From JAABUE01 sp034435215 (lineage in GTDB: Bacteria > Chloroflexota > Anaerolineae > Anaerolineales > Villigracilaceae), in contig DAOTXM010000492.1 in NCBI GenBank assembly GCA_034435215.1, positions 13,277 through 77,276 of the forward strand: a DNA stretch of 64,000 nucleotides, in the 5' to 3' direction. A model generated the notes under the pieces. That model saw nothing but the letters and a program-made list of their open reading frames with translations. It was not told where the DNA came from and did not search any database. Below, one piece after another: positions 57,780 to 64,000 of the stretch (its first letter is position 1; every line of letters begins with the position of its first letter). A program made the position numbers and the translations under genes.

Positions 57780-58037
57780 TTATTCCTCGGCAGGAACAAC
57801 GTTGACCCGTTTGCGACCATGGATCAGATCGAATGTTACGATCCCGTTCGTTGTAGCGAACAGGGTGTCATCGCTGCCTTTGCCAACGTTAAGACCAGGT
57901 TTGATGCTTGTACCTCGCTGGCGAACCAGGATGTTGCCTGAAAGCACAAACTGACCTGCGTAGCGTTTCACGCCCAGGCGCTGGGAATTGCTATCTCGTC
58001 CGTTGCGGCTCGAACCGCCGCCTTTTTTATGTGCCAT
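57780..58037 (-). CDS. rpmA: 50S ribosomal protein L27
   Basis: An 85-residue protein starting MAHKKGGGSSRNGRDSNSQR, whose N-terminus reaches toward the peptidyl-transferase centre. No N-terminal cleavage extension like that of Firmicutes is present. It lies 12 bp after rplU and 12 bp before rpmE. Confidence 0.97.
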   Translation of the reverse strand: MAHKKGGGSSRNGRDSNSQRLGVKRYAGQFVLSGNILVRQRGTSIKPGLNVGKGSDDTLFATTNGIVTFDLIHGRKRVNVVPAEE

Positions 58038-58049
58038 TTCTACCTCGCA

Positions 58050-58595
58050 CTATTTCTTTTTTGTCTTGGTCGAAGAAGATTTGTCAGTGGTCTTCTTCGC
58101 TGTAGTCTTCTTAACCGGAGCCTTTTTAGCCTGTTCCTCTTTCGCAGCCGGTTTCTTCCCCTTTGGGGACGATGTGGCTGTTCCTTTTTTCTTTTCGAGC
58201 TTCTTTTCAACCTTGGCTTCGGCTTGCTCTTCAGCAGGGGCTTCCGCTTTCTCGACCCTGGCAGCCTTGCGCACCTCGCCGGGTTTTCCAATCCCATCCA
58301 CCATCAAACGTGTGTATTGCTGGCGATGGCCGACTTTGACGCGGATGCGTTTCTTCGGGCTGTATTTGAAGACGGTAAGTTTGGGGCCCTTGAAATGGTT
58401 CAACACCGTGGTATTGATCTGTACACCGTCAATAGTGGGCATTCCAACGGTAACTTCTTCACCGTTTACCAACATCAACACGCGTTCCAGACCAACTTTT
58501 TCGCCAGCGTCGACCGGCAGACGATCGACCTCGATGGTCTCGCCTTCGACGGCCTTGTATTGCTTGCCGCCGCTTTCCACAATTGCATATTTCAT
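58050..58595 (-). CDS. rplU: 50S ribosomal protein L21 with long Lys/Ala-rich tail
   Basis: The first about 105 residues are standard L21 (MKYAIVESGGKQYKAVEG; KRIRVKVGHRQQYTRLMVDGI). The remaining about 75 residues form a low-complexity tail rich in Lys, Ala, Glu and Thr with KKxxAKK-like units, resembling histone H1-type tails. The ATG at 58595 behind AGGAG gives the standard start; the upstream frame from 58625 is not needed. A perfect consensus promoter lies about 130 bp upstream. Confidence 0.95.
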   Translation of the reverse strand: MKYAIVESGGKQYKAVEGETIEVDRLPVDAGEKVGLERVLMLVNGEEVTVGMPTIDGVQINTTVLNHFKGPKLTVFKYSPKKRIRVKVGHRQQYTRLMVDGIGKPGEVRKAARVEKAEAPAEEQAEAKVEKKLEKKKGTATSSPKGKKPAAKEEQAKKAPVKKTTAKKTTDKSSSTKTKKK

Positions 58596-58721
58596 TTTTT
58601 CTCCTGGCATTTCACTTCGCCGCACGAACCGCGGGAGGTTTCTCCTTCGCCGATGTGCGGGGAAGCCGGGTTACAAACGACCGCCCCGGCTGGTCTCGCT
58701 GCCAGGGCAGAAGCGGACGGT

Positions 58722-58750
58722 ATTATACCTGTTGCGGGGTTCTGTGTCAA
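58722..58750 (-). promoter_or_regulatory. Consensus promoter of the L21-L27-L31 operon
   Basis: On the minus strand TTGACA (58750-58745), a 17-bp spacer and TATAAT (58727-58722), a perfect sigma-70-type promoter. The leader to rplU is about 120 nt and could hold a regulatory fold; none was recognised. Confidence 0.9.
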
Positions 58751-58794
58751 CGCTTAGACAGACTGAATCCATTAATCCAACTGTAAATATCCAA

Positions 58795-58823
58795 TTGACA
58801 AACAGCTTAGGCTCATATATGCT
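58795..58823 (+). promoter_or_regulatory. Promoter of the SppA-like protease gene
   Basis: TTGACA (58795-58800), a 17-bp spacer and TATGCT (58818-58823), divergent from the rplU promoter. Confidence 0.75.
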
Positions 58824-58868
58824 GTTATTATCACACTAACAGTGTTTTTCAAGATAACGGGAGTATGG

Positions 58869-59720
58869 ATGAAATCAGAAAATTCCAAAACCTTATGGGA
58901 AGTAATCCGCAGCTGGCTGCCCTGGACTTTGATCCCGTTGATTCTAGGCGTTCTAGCTGCTATTGCAATCCCCATCCCAAAGATCGGCGTTATATCATTC
59001 AATGATGCCATCTACGATTACAGCGGCCAGTACTTGATAGCTCAGATCCGCTATGCGCGTGAACACCCCGAAATCCGTGCCGTGGTGCTGAAAATCAACA
59101 GCCCGGGCGGGACGGTGGTGGACACCGAAGCTGCCTACCTGGAACTCGTCCGTTTGCGCCAAGAAAAACCGGTGGTCGCCTCGGTTGGCGGGATGGCTGC
59201 CAGCGGTGGATATTACCTGATCTCCGGCGCGGACTATGTTTACGCCAAGCCAACTTCTATGATCGGCAATGTCGGTGTAATTGGATATTTGCCTCCCGAG
59301 CCTTTCTTATTCGAAGAAATCATCTCCACTGGCCCCTACAAATTATGGGGCTCTCCCCGCGACACATACCAGCGGGAAATCGAAGCAGTCAAACAGGGTT
59401 TTTATCAAGCTGTCATCGCAGGCCGCGGCGAGCGCTTGAAGATTGGCCCGGAGACCTTGCTGCGAGGGCAGATCTGGCTCGGGACTGAAGCGCTGGAATT
59501 GGGTCTGATCGATGCGCTTGGCTCTGACTCAGACGCTATCGAGGAAGCTGCTGAAATGGCAAAGGTCTGGCACTACGATGTAATCGATGTTATCGGTTTG
59601 ATCATCGAAACCTTCGAGCCCACCAAATTCTACGCATCGGCAGATGGCGTGAATTTGTCATACCCCGAAAAACCGGGGCTGTACATGCTTTATATCCCGC
59701 CGCTCCCGACAAGTAAATAG
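58869..59720 (+). CDS. SppA-like S49 family serine peptidase
   Basis: A 283-residue membrane-anchored peptidase. One N-terminal helix (WTLIPLILGVLAAIAIPIP, about 20-38) is followed by a ClpP-like fold with VVLKINSPGG and the candidate nucleophile Ser in GGMAASGGYYL. The Lys partner may lie in TGPYKLWGSPRD. Such enzymes cut signal-peptide remnants or membrane proteins. The ATG at 58869 follows CGGGAG; a longer frame from 58842 is not supported. The DUF4350-like gene starts 9 bp downstream, suggesting a pair. Confidence 0.88.
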   Translation: MKSENSKTLWEVIRSWLPWTLIPLILGVLAAIAIPIPKIGVISFNDAIYDYSGQYLIAQIRYAREHPEIRAVVLKINSPGGTVVDTEAAYLELVRLRQEKPVVASVGGMAASGGYYLISGADYVYAKPTSMIGNVGVIGYLPPEPFLFEEIISTGPYKLWGSPRDTYQREIEAVKQGFYQAVIAGRGERLKIGPETLLRGQIWLGTEALELGLIDALGSDSDAIEEAAEMAKVWHYDVIDVIGLIIETFEPTKFYASADGVNLSYPEKPGLYMLYIPPLPTSK

Positions 59721-59729
59721 GAGGCTGAC

Positions 59730-61175
59730 ATGAACCGCAACAAATTTTGGTTTGGCCTGTTGGCCTTCGTTCTCCCTATCCTGTTGAGGGTTGTATGGTA
59801 CTACAATGGAATAACTACCCGCCCGGAAATCGTTACGCCCAATTATGGCAAGATCACATTACCTCAACCCGCCTTTTCTACGCCAGAAACACGAGAGGCG
59901 GCTGTCTCAACGAGTAAGGTCATTCTGTTCGACGCCGCACACACCAACCTGTACGATGCCGGGGAGATCCAGCCACTGGTAGAGGCGCTCACCCGCGCGG
60001 GTGGGCGCGTCGAAATGTACGACAGTTCGTCTGACTTGAAAACCAGCTTAAAATATGCCAGTGCATATGTAGTCATCTCACCTACCCTTGCCTACAGTGC
60101 GGAAGAGATCCTGACGGTGCAGAAATTTGTCCATAGCGGCGGCAGGCTGCTCGTCCTGAGTGACGCGACGCGCGGCACAAGCATAGATTACGATACCGGC
60201 ATCACTGAATTCATCCCGGATGTAAACACCCTCAATCCCGTGTTGGCTCCATATGACCTTCGTTTCAATTTCGATTACATATACAATATTCAGGAGAATG
60301 AGGGTAATTTTCGAAACGTCTATTTCAGCGATTTCGGCGAGGCTGATTTCACGGCGAACCTGGGGAGGGTGGTGCTATATGGCGCTCATTCCGTCGAATC
60401 AGACTCGGGGACCTTACTCCTGCTCGGCGATCAAACTACGCTTTCTTCGCTGACAGATTCCAACGAGGGCGGGCTGGCAGCTGCGGCCCTGAGCGCAGAA
60501 GGCAATGTACTGGCAATTGGCGATTTCACTTTCCTGAGCGCTCCATATAACCAGGTGGAAGATAACGGCTTGCTAGTACAGCATGTGGTCGAGTTCCTGC
60601 TGGCCGGTGAGCGCATACCTGGGTTGGATGACTTGCCGTATCTATTTTCCCAACCAGTTGTGAGCGTGCTGCCGGTGGGTGATGCGCAGTTGAATGCTGG
60701 AACAATCCCCATCCTTGTGGGCCTGCAGTCCATGCTCGATAAAATGGGAAAGAAGATGGAGATCGTGGACGAAACGCCAGCCTCGGGTGATGTGCTTGTC
60801 TTCGGTACAATCCCCCCCGATGAAATCTTGAAGCCTTACCTGGGTGAATTCGATATCACGCTGGATGAGTCCGCGGAGTATATCGAAATCCCCGGCTTCG
60901 GCGAAGTTGATCCTTCCGGTATTGGCCTGGTATTGTTCAAGCCAGATCGATCTGGCAATACCCTGGTCCTGTTGACCGATTCTGCCGACAACCTGCCATT
61001 GCTGTTCAACGCCCTGGTCAATGAATTTTCGACCAGTTGCGTCACGAGCGGCAATATAGCCATTTGCAATACCAGTTCCGGCAAAAGTTCGTCGGAAGAG
61101 GTAGTAGAAGAAACACCGGGTGAAGAAGATGCGGGCGGCGAGAACATGACGCCCACCACGACCCCGGCTGGATAA
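59730..61175 (+). CDS. Membrane-anchored protein with DUF4350/GATase-like domain
   Basis: A 481-residue protein with one N-terminal membrane segment (FWFGLLAFVLPILLRVVWYY) and a large exported part. The region about 60-150 (VILFDAAHTNLY, then ASAYVVISPTLAYSAEEI and GGRLLVLSD) matches the pattern of DUF4350-type domains, which resemble glutamine-amidotransferase folds. The C-terminus is acidic and Thr-rich. The function is unknown; its position 9 bp after the SppA-like gene, with GGAGG, suggests a substrate or partner of that peptidase. Confidence 0.7.
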   Translation: MNRNKFWFGLLAFVLPILLRVVWYYNGITTRPEIVTPNYGKITLPQPAFSTPETREAAVSTSKVILFDAAHTNLYDAGEIQPLVEALTRAGGRVEMYDSSSDLKTSLKYASAYVVISPTLAYSAEEILTVQKFVHSGGRLLVLSDATRGTSIDYDTGITEFIPDVNTLNPVLAPYDLRFNFDYIYNIQENEGNFRNVYFSDFGEADFTANLGRVVLYGAHSVESDSGTLLLLGDQTTLSSLTDSNEGGLAAAALSAEGNVLAIGDFTFLSAPYNQVEDNGLLVQHVVEFLLAGERIPGLDDLPYLFSQPVVSVLPVGDAQLNAGTIPILVGLQSMLDKMGKKMEIVDETPASGDVLVFGTIPPDEILKPYLGEFDITLDESAEYIEIPGFGEVDPSGIGLVLFKPDRSGNTLVLLTDSADNLPLLFNALVNEFSTSCVTSGNIAICNTSSGKSSSEEVVEETPGEEDAGGENMTPTTTPAG

Positions 61176-61294
61176 AATCTTGTGGTGGAATATTCCGCGG
61201 CTGGCTGTTACAGCAATTGAATGAAAAGTACATGGTACACCAAATGGCGCGCCACGCACTTTGGTACAGAGATCGACCGGTTACAACCAAGTGA

Positions 61295-62335
61295 TTAGAA
61301 GCCAATTGTCCGATAATGTAGAAGGATCATACTAAGTATCCAGAAGAATGGGACGATCCAACGCGTCATGAGATGGAGTTTTTTAGCCTGTTCAGTTTTT
61401 TCTTTGCCCAGTAATAGGAATAAAGCAACCGCAATGCCGAGCGCAATCGTGATAAAGATATATTGAAGGATCATGAATTGGTCGGCATACGTCAGGTACC
61501 CAACAGGCGGGACGGAGGCCGTAAGGGTCATGTGATAGAAAATTGCGCTGGCCAGCGTTGCGGCGGTCAAATTCAGGCGATCCTCGGCATCCTCGTGCGG
61601 CATAAGGAACGACAACATCCCCACCCCGATAATCACGATGGCTGCGAACAATCCTTTCAGGAATGAGGATTGCCAGGGGTGGGAAATATTCACGCTGAAA
61701 ATATAGCGCGAGTAGCCCTCGTTATTGAAAACTGGATAGGGATGATTCTCGACCCTTGCCTGCCAGTCATCTTCCGTGTTGGGGGTGTCCAGCCCGTTTA
61801 AATCCCATCCCGAGACGATTACATATTCATCCACCCCACTGCCTGCTTTGTCGACGACGTAAACAAGCTCATTGGTCGTCAGGCTCTTATCTTCGATTTC
61901 AATTGTAAGCGCATGAGCGTCGAAGGGATAGTCTTCCAGGTCGAGTCTGGTTGCCAGGTTGGCACGCACGCGATAACTGTAGCGCCTGTCCGTGGCGGAT
62001 TGCAGATCTTTGTAGATCTCATCGGTTGCGTTCATGATATCGAATTGCGGTTCCGGACAGGGCCGATTACATGTAAGGGTCAGGTAAAAATCGATCGTGT
62101 ACCCGCCAGTGGTCATGTCCAGGTTCCCGACGCTCAGAATATAGATGCCCACCTGGACCTCCACAGGCCCGTCCCCGGATTGTAAGCTCGGGAGTGGGGA
62201 GCTTGCCTGCTCAGAAGCAATGGAAGCTTGCGCGGCAACAGGCTGGCTGCCCTTTGTCCCAAACGTAATAACCGTCATCAGAGCCAGGGCCAACAAGAAC
62301 AACCCACTCCATCGAAAAATGTTTTTCTGTTCCAT
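61295..62335 (-). CDS. Pentameric ligand-gated ion channel homologue
   Basis: A 346-residue protein with a signal peptide (about 1-35), an extracellular beta domain and four membrane helices at the C-terminus, the layout of bacterial Cys-loop-type channels (GLIC/ELIC relatives). Supporting stretches are VGIYILSVGNLDMTTGGYTIDFYLTL, DLEDYPFDAHALTIEIED (the family's Pro-Phe-Asp region), TM1 GLFAAIVIIGVGMLSFLMP, TM2 LNLTAATLASAIFYHM and TM4 WIVPFFWILSMILL. A pair of Cys occurs early (CNRPCPEP), not in the classical Cys-loop position. The ligand and ion are unknown. Confidence 0.82.
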   Translation of the reverse strand: MEQKNIFRWSGLFLLALALMTVITFGTKGSQPVAAQASIASEQASSPLPSLQSGDGPVEVQVGIYILSVGNLDMTTGGYTIDFYLTLTCNRPCPEPQFDIMNATDEIYKDLQSATDRRYSYRVRANLATRLDLEDYPFDAHALTIEIEDKSLTTNELVYVVDKAGSGVDEYVIVSGWDLNGLDTPNTEDDWQARVENHPYPVFNNEGYSRYIFSVNISHPWQSSFLKGLFAAIVIIGVGMLSFLMPHEDAEDRLNLTAATLASAIFYHMTLTASVPPVGYLTYADQFMILQYIFITIALGIAVALFLLLGKEKTEQAKKLHLMTRWIVPFFWILSMILLHYRTIGF

Positions 62336-62653
62336 GGTATCTCCAATTATATAAATTCAAAATAGAGCTGAAATTTCATTAATTTTACATTTGAATTGTC
62401 ATGAAACAATTTACAAAACGGAAATGTCCCCGCCAAACTAAAGCAGGCCTGATCAACCCTGAATTTGATTTTGGACGCAGATAACACTGATTCACACTCA
62501 TAAAAAGAAAAACCGGTATTTCACCTGCCCTTCCTGCGCATGCGTTCGGGGCAAGTGTGGGGGCGGTGCAAGGGTCCGTGTGAGTCAACGTGCTTATTTG
62601 ACTGGAAGATATGACTCACCCCGAAAGATCGATTTCAGGGCAAATCATGTTCA
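62336..62653. other. Intergenic stretch without a recognised gene
   Basis: 318 bp, AT-rich near the channel gene (its promoter region) and more GC-rich toward the chagasin gene. A segment at about 62472-62500 (GACGCAGATAACACTGATTC) resembles a small degenerate repeat unit. No open frame with a ribosome site or RNA gene was seen. Confidence 0.5.
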
Positions 62654-63061
62654 CTATTGTTTGACCGCGATTGTCACGGTAAATGTCTCTATGGGTGGAA
62701 CACTTTCCCAGGGTCGCATGTATCCCAGATTCAGCTTGGTCTCACCTTTGCCAATAGCCTTGAAGCGGAAGGTCTCTGTGCCGCCCGCGCCGACCAGACC
62801 TTCCGAGCCCGGCGATTGCTGATATTCAGGCTCGCCATCCTGGACGAGAACAGTCGCATCGACTTCCATCACCTGCCAGCTATAGCCTGTTGTTGGGTTC
62901 GAGACGAGCGTCAGGGTCACAATGTCACCGGGCTGCACGGTGATCTGCTTGCCGTTATCCGCATCCGAGAGGCTGGTCCCATTTGCGCCACAGCCGGAAA
63001 ACAGAGCGAGCATCAGAAAAAAAGACATCACAACAACAGTGCGCATCAGTTTGTCGGCCAT
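62654..63061 (-). CDS. Chagasin-like (I42) cysteine-protease inhibitor lipoprotein
   Basis: A 135-residue exported lipoprotein. The N-terminal signal ends in the lipobox LFSGC (Cys24). The inhibitor loops are present: SNPTTGYSWQV (BC loop), GLVGAGGTETFRFKA (DE loop) and MRPWES (FG loop), the NPTTG, GxGG and RPW signature of family I42. It probably protects the cell from papain-like proteases outside. AAGGAGAG precedes the ATG. Confidence 0.92.
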   Translation of the reverse strand: MADKLMRTVVVMSFFLMLALFSGCGANGTSLSDADNGKQITVQPGDIVTLTLVSNPTTGYSWQVMEVDATVLVQDGEPEYQQSPGSEGLVGAGGTETFRFKAIGKGETKLNLGYMRPWESVPPIETFTVTIAVKQ

Positions 63062-63135
63062 TTCTCTCTCCTTTCCGAAAACACATTCTCCTAAAATGAA
63101 TGACGTTCACCATCTGAAAAAGGTTCCTTTGCCCA

Positions 63136-63164
63136 TTGACAAAGCCGCCTGCCTCCGCTAATCT
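63136..63164 (+). promoter_or_regulatory. Promoter of the helicase gene, probably leaderless
   Basis: TTGACA (63136-63141), a 17-bp spacer and TAATCT (63159-63164). The ATG at 63171 is 6 nt after the -10 box, so the message would start at or next to the start codon. Confidence 0.7.
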
Positions 63165-63170
63165 TGGAGC

Positions 63171-64000
63171 ATGGCAAAGCCAGATGCTGCGCAACGAAAA
63201 ATAGTCCATGCCTCATTGGATGCAAAGATTTTTCTCTCCGGGCCGGCTGGATGCGGCAAGACCACCGTCGGCGTGGAACGGATGAAGCACCTGCTCGAGC
63301 AGGGCGTCCGTGCGGACTCGCTCCTGGTGCTGACACCGCAGCGGACGTTACAGGAGCCCTATCTCGCCTCGTTGCGCGGACCCGAGGCTGCTCCCGGCGG
63401 TGAAGTGACGCTGGCCACGGTTGGCGGTCTCGCCCGCCGCATGGTGGACCTGTTCTGGCCGCTGGCCGTCGATGTGGCAGGTTTTGCCCGTCCCGACCAG
63501 CCGCCGGTCTTCCTCACCCTCGAAACGGCGCAGTATTACATGGCACACATCGTCCGCCCGCTACTGGACGAGGGCCATTTCGAGTCGGTCACCATCGACC
63601 GCAACCGCCTCTATTCCCAGATCATCGACAACCTGAACAAATCGGCTGCAATCGGCTTCCCCGTGGACGAAATCGGCGCGCGCCTGGATTCGGCCTGGTT
63701 CGGCGACCCGGCCCAACGTCGCGTGTACGCCGATGCGCAGGATTGCGCTACGCGGTTCAGACGATATTGTCTCGATCACAACCTGCTGGATTTCTCCCTG
63801 CAACTGGACGTGTTCTGGAACTATCTGTGGCCGGAGGAACACGTCCGCAGTTTCTTGATGCGGACCTACCGCCACCTGATCTACGACAACGTGGAAGAAG
63901 ATATCCCGCGCGCACATGACCTTATCCGCGATTGGCTGGCGAATTTCGACTCTGCGTTACTGATCTACGATGAGGGTGGGGGTTACCGCCGCTTCCTGGG
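63171..64000 (+). CDS. UvrD/PcrA-like helicase, N-terminal part (cut by the window end)
   Basis: The frame is open from ATG 63171 to the window end (276 residues seen). The N-terminus has a P-loop GPAGCGKTT (24-32) with AQRKIV upstream, the Q-motif position of superfamily-1 helicases. LLVLTPQRTLQEPYLASL resembles motif Ia. LIYDNVEEDIP is in the place of the Walker B motif, with Asn-Val-Glu-Glu instead of DExQ. It may be a UvrD-type helicase or an AddB/PD-(D/E)XK-linked helicase; the rest of the protein would decide. It starts at a leaderless-type promoter. Confidence 0.75.
   Translation, partial: MAKPDAAQRKIVHASLDAKIFLSGPAGCGKTTVGVERMKHLLEQGVRADSLLVLTPQRTLQEPYLASLRGPEAAPGGEVTLATVGGLARRMVDLFWPLAVDVAGFARPDQPPVFLTLETAQYYMAHIVRPLLDEGHFESVTIDRNRLYSQIIDNLNKSAAIGFPVDEIGARLDSAWFGDPAQRRVYADAQDCATRFRRYCLDHNLLDFSLQLDVFWNYLWPEEHVRSFLMRTYRHLIYDNVEEDIPRAHDLIRDWLANFDSALLIYDEGGGYRRFL

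Noticed and set aside
58600..58721. Known L21-leader riboregulator upstream of rplU
   Set aside because: A leader exists, but its sequence did not show a pattern I could match to the described L21 leader; not called without a covariance search.

Overview
The window looks like a chromosomal segment of an anaerobic or facultative member of the Chloroflexota, probably Anaerolineae-like. This is an inference from gene content: a bacterial V/A-type ATPase operon, a Wood-Ljungdahl methyl-branch reductase cluster of heterodisulfide-reductase type, bd oxidases, leaderless-looking promoters and several dispersed palindromic repeat families. No rRNA, tRNA or CRISPR array was recognised.

Layout. 1-8.5 kb (+): V/A-type ATPase operon I-K-E-C-F-A-B-D, with a c-ring subunit carrying Na+-type ligands, plus one small unknown gene. 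8.55-9.97 kb: a complete IS481-like insertion sequence with a 5-bp target duplication. 10.0-22.7 kb (-): a large redox operon, HdrA2 - MvhD2 - giant HdrA1 (with a GltD-like NAD(P)H module) - MvhD1 - MetV - MetF - HdrC/HdrB fusion - unknown protein. MvhD1 is interrupted by an in-frame UGA exactly where its paralogue has cysteine, followed by a SECIS-like hairpin, so it is read here as a selenoprotein. The operon has a consensus promoter, a 170-nt leader with a terminator-like hairpin before the first start codon, and a 111-bp MITE just upstream of the -35 box. 23-33.5 kb: lgt (-), then an Rrf2 Fe-S regulator, cydA1B1, cydA2B2 and a fused CydDC exporter (+). 33.5-43 kb: acyl-CoA ligase, ftsH, exonuclease III, an orphan receiver protein, a DUF192 protein, a LysM/M23 endopeptidase and a GH25/SH3/phosphodiester-glycosidase protein.

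43-48.7 kb: an FAD amine-oxidase-like protein, then a DNA-damage-like cluster. A near-consensus gram-positive-type LexA box sits inside the promoter of a LuxR-type regulator. It is followed by a RecA-like protein without a Walker A loop, a small protein, a family-B DNA polymerase homologue that lacks the second catalytic Asp of motif C and the usual exonuclease motifs, and a TIR-like nucleotide-hydrolase-type protein whose start overlaps the polymerase stop. The last part of the polymerase frame is a dispersed repeat. This cluster and the selenoprotein redox operon are the two most interesting systems in the window.

48.7-64 kb: pyruvate phosphate dikinase, a second orphan receiver, a zinc-ribbon protein, then a long minus-strand block (hydrolase, RNase H-like exonuclease, CCA/poly(A) nucleotidyltransferase, hpt, tdk, and L31-L27-L21). 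L31 carries a C-terminal domain resembling the RNA polymerase alpha CTD. Divergent from rplU is an SppA-like protease with a DUF4350-like membrane protein. A pentameric ligand-gated channel homologue, a chagasin-like lipoprotein and the start of a UvrD-like helicase close the window.

Together the genes suggest an anaerobe using flavin-based electron bifurcation (or confurcation) around methylene-tetrahydrofolate reductase and an ion-translocating V/A-ATPase, with two bd oxidases to cope with oxygen. All functional calls come from reading motifs by eye; no database search was run.
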